The position numbers and the translations under genes were made by a program. Positions 1-8,399 of a stretch of DNA of 33,357 nt are shown piece by piece. This stretch comes from Bacteroidaceae bacterium (GTDB taxonomy: Bacteria; Bacteroidota; Bacteroidia; Bacteroidales; Bacteroidaceae): positions 94,140 to 127,496 of the forward strand of contig JABUTZ010000010.1 in NCBI GenBank assembly GCA_021443415.1. Direction: 5' to 3'. The notes beneath the pieces were generated by a model. It was given only the letters and a program-made list of their open reading frames with translations. It was not told the origin of the DNA and made no database searches. Within the stretch, counting starts at the first letter, position 1; the number at the start of each line of letters is the position of its first letter.

Positions 1-1060
1 CGCGGCTGATGTATTGGTAGGTGTATCCGCCCGTGGCCTTCGAGAGGTTGTCATAGTGGTCGCCGTTGGTCATGTAGGTCCACATGCGACGGCGGTCGGT
101 GCTGTCGTAGAGTTTCTGCAAGGCGATGGTCGGGCCCTTGCCGGCTCCCCATGTCTGGTCGGCGATGACCGAGCTGCGGCTCCATGCGCAGTTGTGCGCG
201 TTGCCGAAGCCGTAGCCCTGTACGGCGCACTGGATGGCGAAGATCGACTCGGGTCCGTTGTTGCTCTCCACGTCGAACAGTGTGCCGTAGTCGATGTCGG
301 TCAGCCACGTGCGCGACTCGATGACGGCGAGTGCGTCGGCGGCGGCGCGGGCGTAGAGGTCGGCGCGGTCATATCCGTAGTCGGTGTGCGACGCCATGGT
401 GAGCAGCAGCTTGGCGCGGAAGGCGCGGGCTGTCGTCTTGGTGCATCGGTAGGCGTCGGCGTCGGTGTCGGGCAGGTGCCGCTCAGCGAAGTCCAGGTCG
501 TTGAGGGCGAACTGGTAGATGCTCTTCTGCGTGTTGCGGGGCAGGTCGATGTCGCCGTCGGCGATGTTCTGCGTGTTGTTGTGCACGATGGGGGCGTCGT
601 GCCACACCTCGGCAATGATATAGTAGCAGTATGCGCGCACGCAGCGGGCCTCGGCGATGGCCTTGTTCTTGTCCTCCTCGCTGACACCCTGGCACTTGCC
701 GGGCATGTCATTGATGACGGAGTTGGCGAACGCGATGACGTTGTAGAGTCCCTTCCATCCCTCGTTGATGTAGGGGTTGATGGAGGTGTAGCTGCCGAAG
801 AACCACTGTCCCTCGTCGCTGTATGTATAGAACATGTCGCCGTTGAGCATGTCCAGCTTCCACTGGAAGTTCATGTGGAAGTCACGCCATGTGCGCGACG
901 CATAGAGCGTGAGCGTGTTGCTGCGCACCATCGCCGTGTTGGTGAAGAAGTTGTCCTGCACCAGTTTGTCCTGCGGCTCGATGGTGAGGAAGTCGTTGCA
1001 CGAGGCGGCAGAGACGGCAAGCATTAGCGCAAGGGCTAATTTTGATATTGTCTTTTTCAT
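1..1060 (-). CDS. SusD/RagB-family outer-membrane nutrient-binding lipoprotein (3' end truncated by window edge)
   Basis: Minus-strand reading from cat at 1058-1060: MKKTISKLALALMLAVSAASCNDFLTIEPQDKLVQDNFFTN... has a lipoprotein signal with Cys followed by the SusD-like 'DFLTxEPQDxL' start. It lies immediately downstream of a SusC gene. No stop before the left edge. Confidence 0.93.
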   Translation of the reverse strand, partial: MKKTISKLALALMLAVSAASCNDFLTIEPQDKLVQDNFFTNTAMVRSNTLTLYASRTWRDFHMNFQWKLDMLNGDMFYTYSDEGQWFFGSYTSINPYINEGWKGLYNVIAFANSVINDMPGKCQGVSEEDKNKAIAEARCVRAYCYYIIAEVWHDAPIVHNNTQNIADGDIDLPRNTQKSIYQFALNDLDFAERHLPDTDADAYRCTKTTARAFRAKLLLTMASHTDYGYDRADLYARAAADALAVIESRTWLTDIDYGTLFDVESNNGPESIFAIQCAVQGYGFGNAHNCAWSRSSVIADQTWGAGKGPTIALQKLYDSTDRRRMWTYMTNGDHYDNLSKATGGYTYQYISR

Positions 1061-1078
1061 TTGGAATTCTTTATAAGG

Positions 1079-4000
1079 TTAGAAACCGAGATTGAGTCCG
1101 AGCGTGAACATGCGGGGCGACGGATAGCGTCCGCGGTCGATGTTCTGGAGCAATGCGCTCTGGTTGTAGGCGCCGATCTCGGGGTCGTAGCCGGTGTAGC
1201 TCGTGAAGGTATAGACATTCTGCACGTTGAAGTACAGCTTGGCGCGTGTCAGTCCCGCCTTTTTCGCCCATTTCTGCGGCAGGTTGTATGCCAGCGAGAT
1301 GTTCTGTATGCGCAGGTAGGTGCCGTCCTCTATCCATCGGTCGCTCATGCGGTTGTTGCCGTTGCCGTCGAGGTTCGAGAAGCGCGGCAGTCCGTTGCTG
1401 CCGTCGAGCAGGTAGACGTTGGAGATGTCGGTGCGGCTGCCGTTGGGGTCACGGAGTCCGATCTGTGCGCGGTTGAGCACGCGCTGGTCCTGGTTGTCCC
1501 AGATGGAGGTGAGGCCCTCGGTCTTGTAGCGCGCCCAGTTGAGTATGTCGCCGCCGACCTGTCCCGTGATGCCGATGTTGAGCTCCCATTCCCTCCAGGT
1601 GAACGTGTTGGTCCATCCGTAGGTGAGCGTTGGGTTGGGGTCGCCGATGACCACCTGGTCGGCGTCGTTGATCACGCCGTCGCCGTTCTGGTCGACGAAC
1701 TTGATGTCGCCCACCCAGGCTCCCGTCTCTCGGTCGATCTTGTTGGCGTAGGGTGTCGAGCCGCCTGTCTGCGTGGCGTGGCTGAGGATGTCAGCCTCGT
1801 TGGCGAAGAGTCCCTCGGTCTGGTAGCCGTAGAAGACGCCCATGGGTTGTCCGACCTTGAACATGGTGGCCGTCTGGAAGGGAGCCCACCAGTCGACGGC
1901 GCCGTAGAGCACCTGCGAGTCGTCGTTGAGGGCCACCACCTTGTTCTTGTTGTGCGAGAGGGTGACGGAGCTCAGCCAGGTGAAGTCCTTGGTGACCACG
2001 GGGCGTGCGGTGATCTGCAGGTCGACACCCATGTTCTCCGTCTTGCCTATGTTGGCGTAGGGGTTGAGGATGGTCTGATAGTCGTTGGAGGCTATCTGCG
2101 AGGGGGTGAACACCTGCATTAGCAGGTCCTTCGTCTGCTTCTTGTAGAAGTCGACGGTGATCTCCAGGCGGTTGTTGAAAGCCGCGAAGTCAAGTCCGAT
2201 GTTGAACTGCTCCGACGACTCCCACTTGAGCTTGGGGTTGGACAGGTTCTGGGGGAAGTAGGCTGTGCCGTGGGGTGTGAGCATGGACATCATGGCCGAC
2301 GCATAGCGGTAGGTGTCGATGTTCGAGTTGCCCACCTGGCCGTAGCCGAGGCGCAGCTTGAGGTTGTCGAGCCATCTGGCGTTCTCCATCCATTTCTCCT
2401 GCGAGATGCGCCAGGCGGCCGCCGCCGAGGGGAAGACGCCCCACTTGTTCGACGGGCCGAACTTTGATGAGCCGTCGGCACGTATGGTTGCGGTGACAAG
2501 ATAGCGGTTGTCGTAGCCATAGTTGACACGGCCGAAGAACGAGGTGTTGGACGCGGCGTCGCTCCAGCCCGTGTTGCTCACGAACTCGCCGTCCTCGGTC
2601 ATGACGTGGATGATGTCGGTGGTGAAGTTCTTCTTGATGAGCTGAGTGCCCTCCCACGACGACTTAGAAGCCTCGAAGCCGACCATGGCGGTGAGGTTGT
2701 GCTTGTCGGCGAAGGTCTGGTTGTAGGTGAGGTAGTCCTTCTGCATCCAGAACCACGAGTGCTCCTCGCGCTGCATCATCTGGTTGATGTCGTTGGAGAC
2801 GACGCCGAACTCGTAGCGCGGGATGTATGACTTGTTCTGGTTCTGCGAGCCGTCGAAGGCGAACTCGGCGCGGAAGGTCAGGTACTTGAGGAACTTGGCC
2901 TCGGCGTAGAAGTCGCCCATGATGCGCTGGCGCAGGAGCGTGTTGTTGGTCTGCAGGGCGAGGGCGACGGGGTTCCATGTCGAAGAGCCGTTGACCGTCG
3001 AGGGACCCGCCCAGTTGCCGTCGAAGTCGCGCACGGGCACCACGGGCATCATGGTCATCGCCTGCATGATGACACCGTCCGAACCATCGTTGCGCGTGAT
3101 GCGCTCGTTGGTGCGGGTGTAGGCGAGCGAGGCTCCCACCTTGAGCCACTTGGTGAAGTTGTTGTCGATGTTGAGGCGCGTATTGAAGCGGTTGAAGTCA
3201 GACCCGATGATGATACCCTCCTGGTTCATGTATCCCGCCGATGCGGCGAATGTTGTCTTGTCGTTGCCTCCGTTGACTCCCACCTGGTGGCTGTGCATGA
3301 CCGCCGTGCGGAAAATCTGGTCCTGCCAGTCGGTGCCTTTGCCGAGGAGGCTCACGTCTGAGTATGTCTTGTCGAACATGGTCTCGCTGATGATGCCGTC
3401 GTTGAAGAGCGACTGCTGGTACTGCGCGTACTGGCGCAGGTCCATCATTTCGAGGCGCTTGGCTGTCTTCTGCCAGGCGACATATCCGTCGTATGTGATG
3501 TTGGTGTGTCCGGCGCTGCCGCGGCGGGTGGTGACGATCACCACGCCGTTGGCGCCCGCGGCTCCGTAGATGGCGCACGCTGAGGCGTCCTTGAGCACGT
3601 CGATGCTCACGATGTCGCTCGGTGCGATGGCGGCGAGGGGGTTGACCGTTGTCTGTCCGTTGGTGCCTCCCGCCCAGTCGAAACCGCCGATCGACCCTGC
3701 GGCTCCCGACATGGGCACGCCGTCGATGACGTAGAGCGGCTCGTTGGAACTGTTGAGCGACGAGGCGCCGCGGATGCGGATCGAGGTGGCGCCGCCGGGG
3801 GCTCCCGAGTTCTGCGTCACCTGGACGCCGGCCACCTTGCCCTGGAGCATCTGGTCGGCGTTGGTCACGATGGTCTGCTTCATCTGGGCCTCGGAGAGCG
3901 ATGCCACCGAACCTGTGAGGTCGCTCTTCTTCTGGGTGCCGTAGCCCACGACCACCGTCTCTGCGAGGGCGATCGCCGACTCAGCCATCGTCACCTGGAG

Positions 4001-4288
4001 CTTGGTGCGTCCGTTGAGGGGAATCTCCTGGGTGTCCATGCCCACGTAGGAGAACACCAGTACGGATTTGGGGCTTTTCACCTCGAGGGTGAACTGACCA
4101 TCGATGTTGGTGGTGCAGCCGAGACTTGTCCCTTTCTCCATCACGGTGACGCCTATCAGGGTCTCACCCGCAGAGTCGAGGACAGTGCCGCTGACGGTCA
4201 CCTGCGCACGCATGCCTATTGATAGCATGGCAAGCAGCAGTACGACGAGCGGCTTAGCATTGAAGATTGTCTTGCATTTCATATGCAC
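1079..4288 (-). CDS. SusC/RagA-family TonB-dependent outer-membrane receptor
   Basis: 1069 aa: signal peptide, N-terminal carboxypeptidase-like domain (VSGTVLDSAGETLIGVTVMEKGTSLGCTTNIDGQFTL), plug domain (VVVGYGTQKKSDLTGSVASL...SIRIRGASSLNSSNEPLYVIDGVP) and C-terminal beta-barrel ending PSPRMFTLGLNLGF. Confidence 0.97.
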   Translation of the reverse strand: MHMKCKTIFNAKPLVVLLLAMLSIGMRAQVTVSGTVLDSAGETLIGVTVMEKGTSLGCTTNIDGQFTLEVKSPKSVLVFSYVGMDTQEIPLNGRTKLQVTMAESAIALAETVVVGYGTQKKSDLTGSVASLSEAQMKQTIVTNADQMLQGKVAGVQVTQNSGAPGGATSIRIRGASSLNSSNEPLYVIDGVPMSGAAGSIGGFDWAGGTNGQTTVNPLAAIAPSDIVSIDVLKDASACAIYGAAGANGVVIVTTRRGSAGHTNITYDGYVAWQKTAKRLEMMDLRQYAQYQQSLFNDGIISETMFDKTYSDVSLLGKGTDWQDQIFRTAVMHSHQVGVNGGNDKTTFAASAGYMNQEGIIIGSDFNRFNTRLNIDNNFTKWLKVGASLAYTRTNERITRNDGSDGVIMQAMTMMPVVPVRDFDGNWAGPSTVNGSSTWNPVALALQTNNTLLRQRIMGDFYAEAKFLKYLTFRAEFAFDGSQNQNKSYIPRYEFGVVSNDINQMMQREEHSWFWMQKDYLTYNQTFADKHNLTAMVGFEASKSSWEGTQLIKKNFTTDIIHVMTEDGEFVSNTGWSDAASNTSFFGRVNYGYDNRYLVTATIRADGSSKFGPSNKWGVFPSAAAAWRISQEKWMENARWLDNLKLRLGYGQVGNSNIDTYRYASAMMSMLTPHGTAYFPQNLSNPKLKWESSEQFNIGLDFAAFNNRLEITVDFYKKQTKDLLMQVFTPSQIASNDYQTILNPYANIGKTENMGVDLQITARPVVTKDFTWLSSVTLSHNKNKVVALNDDSQVLYGAVDWWAPFQTATMFKVGQPMGVFYGYQTEGLFANEADILSHATQTGGSTPYANKIDRETGAWVGDIKFVDQNGDGVINDADQVVIGDPNPTLTYGWTNTFTWREWELNIGITGQVGGDILNWARYKTEGLTSIWDNQDQRVLNRAQIGLRDPNGSRTDISNVYLLDGSNGLPRFSNLDGNGNNRMSDRWIEDGTYLRIQNISLAYNLPQKWAKKAGLTRAKLYFNVQNVYTFTSYTGYDPEIGAYNQSALLQNIDRGRYPSPRMFTLGLNLGF

Positions 4289-4364
4289 TGTCTGTTTATT
4301 GGTTAATTATAGGTTTATTGTCGTTTGGGAATACCGAACACGCAGAGTCCGGGGGATTTCTCTG

Positions 4365-4442
4365 CAAAGATATTCCCAAAACCGTCAATTATCCAAAAAA
4401 GACGCAGAAAACGACTAAAATGCGCTAAAAAAGTACCATTGC
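4365..4442 (-). promoter_or_regulatory. Promoter of the SusC/SusD operon: -7 TATCTTTG plus upstream GCAATGGTACTTTTTTAGCG box
   Basis: Minus-strand box at 4442-4423. TATCTTTG runs 4372-4365. The 'TAC' of the box begins at 4435, 63 bp upstream of the -7 start. The same layout occurs at 5900-5977 and 9863-9940. Confidence 0.7.
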
Positions 4443-4465
4443 GGGTGCCGACGATGCAAAAGCGG

Positions 4466-5344
4466 TCAGACGATGATGCGCGTCTTCAGGTAGTTTTCCC
4501 TGAATGTCTTGGGCGTGCATCCCTTCTTCGCCTTGAAGATGCGGTTGAAGCTCGTGATGTTGGTGAAGCCGCACTGGTAGCATATCTCCGACACCGCCAT
4601 CGAGGTGTCGACGAGCTGGCGCGAGGCGTGTCCGAGACGTATGTCGATGATGTATTCGGAGAGCGTGCGCCCCGTGCGCTGCTTGAAGAAGCGGCTGAAT
4701 GCCGTCGGTGTCATGCCCGCAATCCTGGCGAGATGGTCGAGGGTGAGTTCCTGGTCGTAGCGCTTGTTGATCTCCTCCTCGACGCGGTTGACGCGGCGCG
4801 ACTCGGTGGACATGCTTCCGCGCGAGAACGAGGTGGTGGCGAGCTGATGGCTGTCGGTCGAGAGCGACAGCTGGTACAGGAGGTCGAGGAAGCCGATGAT
4901 GCTGGAGAAGTCGGACTTGAGCGAGTTGGCGAGGCTGTCGAGCCGCGAATAGACACCCATGATCGTGCGCATGCCGAAAGCCACGCCCGTCTGCGCCTTC
5001 CTGAGCAGCTCGGCGATGGACCTCATCTGGTTCTTGGCGAGGAACTCGGGCGGCAGGAGGTCGGGGCGGAACTGTATGGTGATCTCGCGCTTGTCCGTCT
5101 TGTCGCAGTAGTGCTGGTCCCAGCAATGCTCTATGCCCGAGCCTATCAGCGCCAGGTCGTACTCGCCCAGCTCCTCGATTGAGTCGCCGACGATGCGCCG
5201 GGCTCCCGTGCAGTTGCTCACGAAGTTGAGCTCTATCTCGTCGTGGCGGTGGAGCGGGTAGTCAAACTCGGTCTTGTTGCGGTCCACGAGGTAGAAGCAG
5301 TCCCGGTCGGACAGAGGGGTTATCTCGGAGAGGATATGGCTCAT
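4466..5344 (-). CDS. AraC-family transcriptional regulator (N-terminal cupin-like sensor, C-terminal AraC HTH)
   Basis: Start MSHILSEITPLSDRDCFYLVDRNKTEFDYPLHRHDEIELNFV (cupin-like); C-terminus LTLDHLARIAGMTPTAFSRFFKQRTGRTLSEYIIDIRLGHASRQLVDTSMAVSEICYQCGFTNITSFNRIFKAKKGCTPKTFREN (AraC HTH signature). Confidence 0.95.
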   Translation of the reverse strand: MSHILSEITPLSDRDCFYLVDRNKTEFDYPLHRHDEIELNFVSNCTGARRIVGDSIEELGEYDLALIGSGIEHCWDQHYCDKTDKREITIQFRPDLLPPEFLAKNQMRSIAELLRKAQTGVAFGMRTIMGVYSRLDSLANSLKSDFSSIIGFLDLLYQLSLSTDSHQLATTSFSRGSMSTESRRVNRVEEEINKRYDQELTLDHLARIAGMTPTAFSRFFKQRTGRTLSEYIIDIRLGHASRQLVDTSMAVSEICYQCGFTNITSFNRIFKAKKGCTPKTFRENYLKTRIIV

Positions 5345-5460
5345 AATGCGCAGGCTTTGGGGGTGGTCGTTGGTGTGAATTCTGTGCAAATATAAGCTTT
5401 TAATTTGATATGGAGCGCATTTTGCCAATTATTTTTCGCCCCATCACCGATTTAGCCACC

Positions 5461-5870
5461 CTATTTCGCCTTCAGGTATATCACCCTGCTGTGATATGCC
5501 TCCGCCTTGTATTCGGGGGAGACGGTGTCGGGCAAGTCCAGTCCGTTGTTCATCAGATACTCGCCGCTGAACGCCTTGCCCTCCTGCGGAATGGGGCGAC
5601 TGTCGTCGAGGCGGTTGAGTTCCTCGCCCACATACATCCTGCCGGGGTCGAGTCCGTGCATGGCTATTCGCGGCACGCGGTGCTGATAGAGGTACTCGGT
5701 GCGCCACAGGTAGAACACCGCCTCGTCCTTGGTCGGCGAGACGTACATCAACGACGCCACGCCATCAGGCAGTTTGGCCCTGTCCGCCGTCCAGTCGCCG
5801 AGCGACGATGAGTCATTGCGCCGACAGACAAAGACAACATGCACAAAGGCATGAGCAGATACTTTTTCAT
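5461..5870 (-). pseudogene. Remnant of a secreted alpha-galactosidase-like enzyme (GH36-like C-terminal domain) with a frameshifted signal peptide
   Basis: ATG at 5870 encodes a signal peptide (MKKYLLMPLCMLSLSVGAM...) in one frame. Another frame carries DWTADRAKLPDGVASLMYVSPTKDEAVFYLWRTEYLYQHRVPRIAMHGLDPGRMYVGEELNRLDDSRPIPQEGKAFSGEYLMNNGLDLPD...YHSRVIYLKAK, which resembles the C-terminal beta domain of GH36 enzymes. No catalytic domain lies between them. Confidence 0.68.
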
Positions 5871-5899
5871 TTCCATGGTACGGTGAGGTTTATCGACCG

Positions 5900-5977
5900 C
5901 AAAGGTAACTCATCATCTCCAAAAATCCAAACAATGTGAGCAAATCATATCACGATAGGGCAAAAAAGTATCATCGC
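5900..5977 (-). promoter_or_regulatory. Promoter of the GH36-like remnant: -7 TACCTTTG plus GCGATGATACTTTTTTGCCC box
   Basis: Minus-strand TACCTTTG at 5907-5900; box 5977-5958; 'TAC' at 5970 is 63 bp upstream of the -7 start; TTTG-N20-TACCTTTG core. Confidence 0.68.
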
Positions 5978-6013
5978 ACGGCGCGCAATGGCGTTCGTCG
6001 CCATGGAAAAGCG

Positions 6014-6060
6014 CATGCTTGCAGAAGACCATGACCATAGTCCGGTCTTCTGCAAGCATG
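6014..6060 (-). terminator. Strong inverted repeat downstream of the 6084-9674 operon, candidate terminator
   Basis: CATGCTTGCAGAAGACC (6014-6030) and its exact reverse complement GGTCTTCTGCAAGCATG (6044-6060), 13-nt loop, just past the stop at 6084. Confidence 0.6.
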
Positions 6061-6083
6061 ATGAATGGTGTCAGGCGAGTCGG

Positions 6084-8189
6084 TCAGCGGTTGACGTACT
6101 TGCGTCCGTCCCTGATGACGATGCCGGGATGGTTGGCGCCTACCGCCTGTCCCATGAGGTTGTACGCGGCGCCGTCGGTCTGGGCCGTGTGGCGAATGGC
6201 AGAGACGCCGGTCTTGATGATGCGGTCCTCGAAGAACTTGAAGAAGACGTCCCACCAGTCGTTGCCCGTGGCGTGCATGCACTCGGGCTGATAGACGATC
6301 TGCTTCTCGGTGGTGAGGAGGTTGTTGTAGGGAGCCATGTTGGTGCGCGGAGGGCATACGTTGTCCTGCAGACCAATCGACGTGATGACGGGGCAGGAGA
6401 TGAGCGTGGCCAGGTTCTTGGTGTCGAAATACGAGAGGAATCCGTACATCTCCTCGTCGCTCAGTCCCAGCTCAGCCTGCTTGGCGAAGGCTACGCTCGC
6501 GGGCCATGCGCCCACCTGGAAGTAGTTGGGGAAGTCGCCCATGAACTGTATTGAGGGAGCGATGGCGCGGCACTTGCCGGTGAGCGCGGCGGCGGCGATG
6601 GTGAACGCACCGCCCTGGCTGCCGCCCTGCACGAAGATGTTCTCCTGGTCTACGGCCTCGCGCGAGCATACGAAGTCGATGGCACGCACGCAGTCCATGT
6701 ATGCGCCGCGGTAGTAATACTTGTCCTTGTCGCCGAAATTGTAGGCGAAATAGTCGCCATAGACGTCGTCCTCGGGGCTGTGGTGCTTGTTGTTGAGATA
6801 CTGTCCGCGGTTGAAGAAGATGAGGTCGCACCATCCGTCGTGGTCGTCGCCGCCCATGCACCAGGGTTCCACGCCCTCGATGCGGTTGTCGTAGCCCTGG
6901 AAGTGGACGCAGCAGGGATACTTGCCCTCGGCTACTGGCTCGATGTAGTAGGCGCGCACGGTCACGGGCACACCGTCGCCGTTGTCGATGCTCTTCATCT
7001 CGACGAGATAGACCTTGCGCTTCTCGGTGCTCTTGGCGGCTATCTCGGTCAGCTTGCAGTCCATGGCCACGGCGGCGAGTTGCGTCTTGGCGGTGTTCCA
7101 GAACTGCTCGAAGTCGGCCTTTGCGTCGGGAGCGGCGACGATGCCCTCGGGGTCGTAGCCGATGTTGAACGAGCGGACGAGCTCGTCGTTGACAGTCACG
7201 GTCACGACGTAGAAGCCCGCGGCGGTGATGTCGGCGAGAGCCACCGTCTCGGAGGCGGCGGCCGATGCGGCGATGCTGACAGACTTGGTGTATGTCTTCA
7301 CGGCCTCGCGCTTGTCGGTCTCCACGACGACCTCGATATTGGCGGTGGCGGCGGCGGAGCCGCTGTTGGTGACGTTGACGGTCAGCGCAGGAGTGGCGCC
7401 CTTGGCCCATACCCAGTCCTCGTCGGCGATGGAGATGGTGGTGTCAAACGAAGGCAGCAACGAGGGGTCGAACACCTCGATGCAGGTCAGCGTGTAGCCA
7501 ACGCCCGTGACCACCATTCCGCCCGTCTGCAGCTTGTCGAGCATGGCGGCGGTGATGGTGAACTCATAGTATTTGCCGCTGAGGGCTACGTAGTCCGTGG
7601 CGTCGGGCATGTCCTGCCAGTCGCCGGTGCTGATGTGGCCCTGCGCTCCGCTCTCGAGTCCGGTGAACTTGATGCGCAACAACTCACCTACCTTGGCATT
7701 GGTGAAGCTTGACTTGTCGATGGTGGCATAGGCACCATTGTTCCAGTCGATGGCTGTCTCGCCGATCCATACGGCATGCTCGTAGCCTGCGCCGCCGGCT
7801 CCCTTGACCAGCTCGACCGAAGTCAGCGTGTAGCCGGCACCGCACACGATCATGCCACCCTCCCGGAGCTCGCCGAGCATGGCGGCTGTGATGCCGTATT
7901 TCGTCGATGACGAGGCGGCTGTCAGCATGGCGTTGCCTGCGCAGGCCAGCTTCGACCAGTTGCCGTTGTTGAGTTGCACCTGCGGCCACTGGCACTCAGC
8001 CGTCACGGTCACGTCCTTTACGTTGAGCACGATGAAGTCGCCCACCTCGGCGGCGGCGAACTTGTCCTGTGCGATAATCTCGAACTCGCCCCACGAGGGA
8101 GAGAACTTCGTCTCGCCCGACCAGATGGTCTCACCCATCATTGTGGTGGCAAGGCATAGAAATAAGGTTAGGAAAACATTGCGTTTCAT
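6084..8189 (-). CDS. Secreted modular esterase: two N-terminal beta-sandwich-like modules plus acetyl xylan esterase (AXE1/CE7-like) domain plus C-terminal tail
   Basis: From MKRNVFLTLFLCLATTMMGETIWSGE. Duplicated modules; alpha/beta-hydrolase GGSQGG nucleophile motif in YYYRGAYMDCVRAIDFVCSREAVDQENIFVQGGSQGGAF; GLQDNVCPPRTN; CMHATG. C-terminal AYNLMGQAVGANHPGIVIRDGRKYVNR. Confidence 0.87.
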   Translation of the reverse strand: MKRNVFLTLFLCLATTMMGETIWSGETKFSPSWGEFEIIAQDKFAAAEVGDFIVLNVKDVTVTAECQWPQVQLNNGNWSKLACAGNAMLTAASSSTKYGITAAMLGELREGGMIVCGAGYTLTSVELVKGAGGAGYEHAVWIGETAIDWNNGAYATIDKSSFTNAKVGELLRIKFTGLESGAQGHISTGDWQDMPDATDYVALSGKYYEFTITAAMLDKLQTGGMVVTGVGYTLTCIEVFDPSLLPSFDTTISIADEDWVWAKGATPALTVNVTNSGSAAATANIEVVVETDKREAVKTYTKSVSIAASAAASETVALADITAAGFYVVTVTVNDELVRSFNIGYDPEGIVAAPDAKADFEQFWNTAKTQLAAVAMDCKLTEIAAKSTEKRKVYLVEMKSIDNGDGVPVTVRAYYIEPVAEGKYPCCVHFQGYDNRIEGVEPWCMGGDDHDGWCDLIFFNRGQYLNNKHHSPEDDVYGDYFAYNFGDKDKYYYRGAYMDCVRAIDFVCSREAVDQENIFVQGGSQGGAFTIAAAALTGKCRAIAPSIQFMGDFPNYFQVGAWPASVAFAKQAELGLSDEEMYGFLSYFDTKNLATLISCPVITSIGLQDNVCPPRTNMAPYNNLLTTEKQIVYQPECMHATGNDWWDVFFKFFEDRIIKTGVSAIRHTAQTDGAAYNLMGQAVGANHPGIVIRDGRKYVNR

Positions 8190-8247
8190 GTGTGTGTATA
8201 TAAATAATGTGTTGTTAATACCCGAAAATCCTTGGGAGCATATTTGA

Positions 8248-8385
8248 TTACAGGAACTCCTCCTCGTCGTCGATCTCATCGTCGTAGTACATATCGATGA
8301 CGATGTCGGACGGACTCGTTTGGAGCATCTGCTCCGCCTCGACGGCATAGACGTCGAGAGTCGGCTGCATGTATTCTTTTTTCAT
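8248..8385 (-). CDS. 45-aa acidic-tailed small protein of unknown function
   Basis: MKKEYMQPTLDVYAVEAEQMLQTSPSDIVIDMYYDDEIDDEEEFL; compactly placed between two genes on the same strand (15 nt after 8400, 58 nt before 8189). Confidence 0.6.
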   Translation of the reverse strand: MKKEYMQPTLDVYAVEAEQMLQTSPSDIVIDMYYDDEIDDEEEFL

Positions 8386-8399
8386 GGCTGGCGGACGAT

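Noticed and set aside
14-1027. 337-aa plus-strand ORF
   Set aside because: Antisense to the SusD-like gene; low-complexity V/G/A/R composition typical of mirror ORFs in GC-rich DNA.
5387-5457. Copy of the same box upstream of the AraC gene itself
   Set aside because: A TATATTTG -7 exists (5394-5387, -), but the sequence 63 bp upstream does not match the box, so autoregulation through it is not supported.
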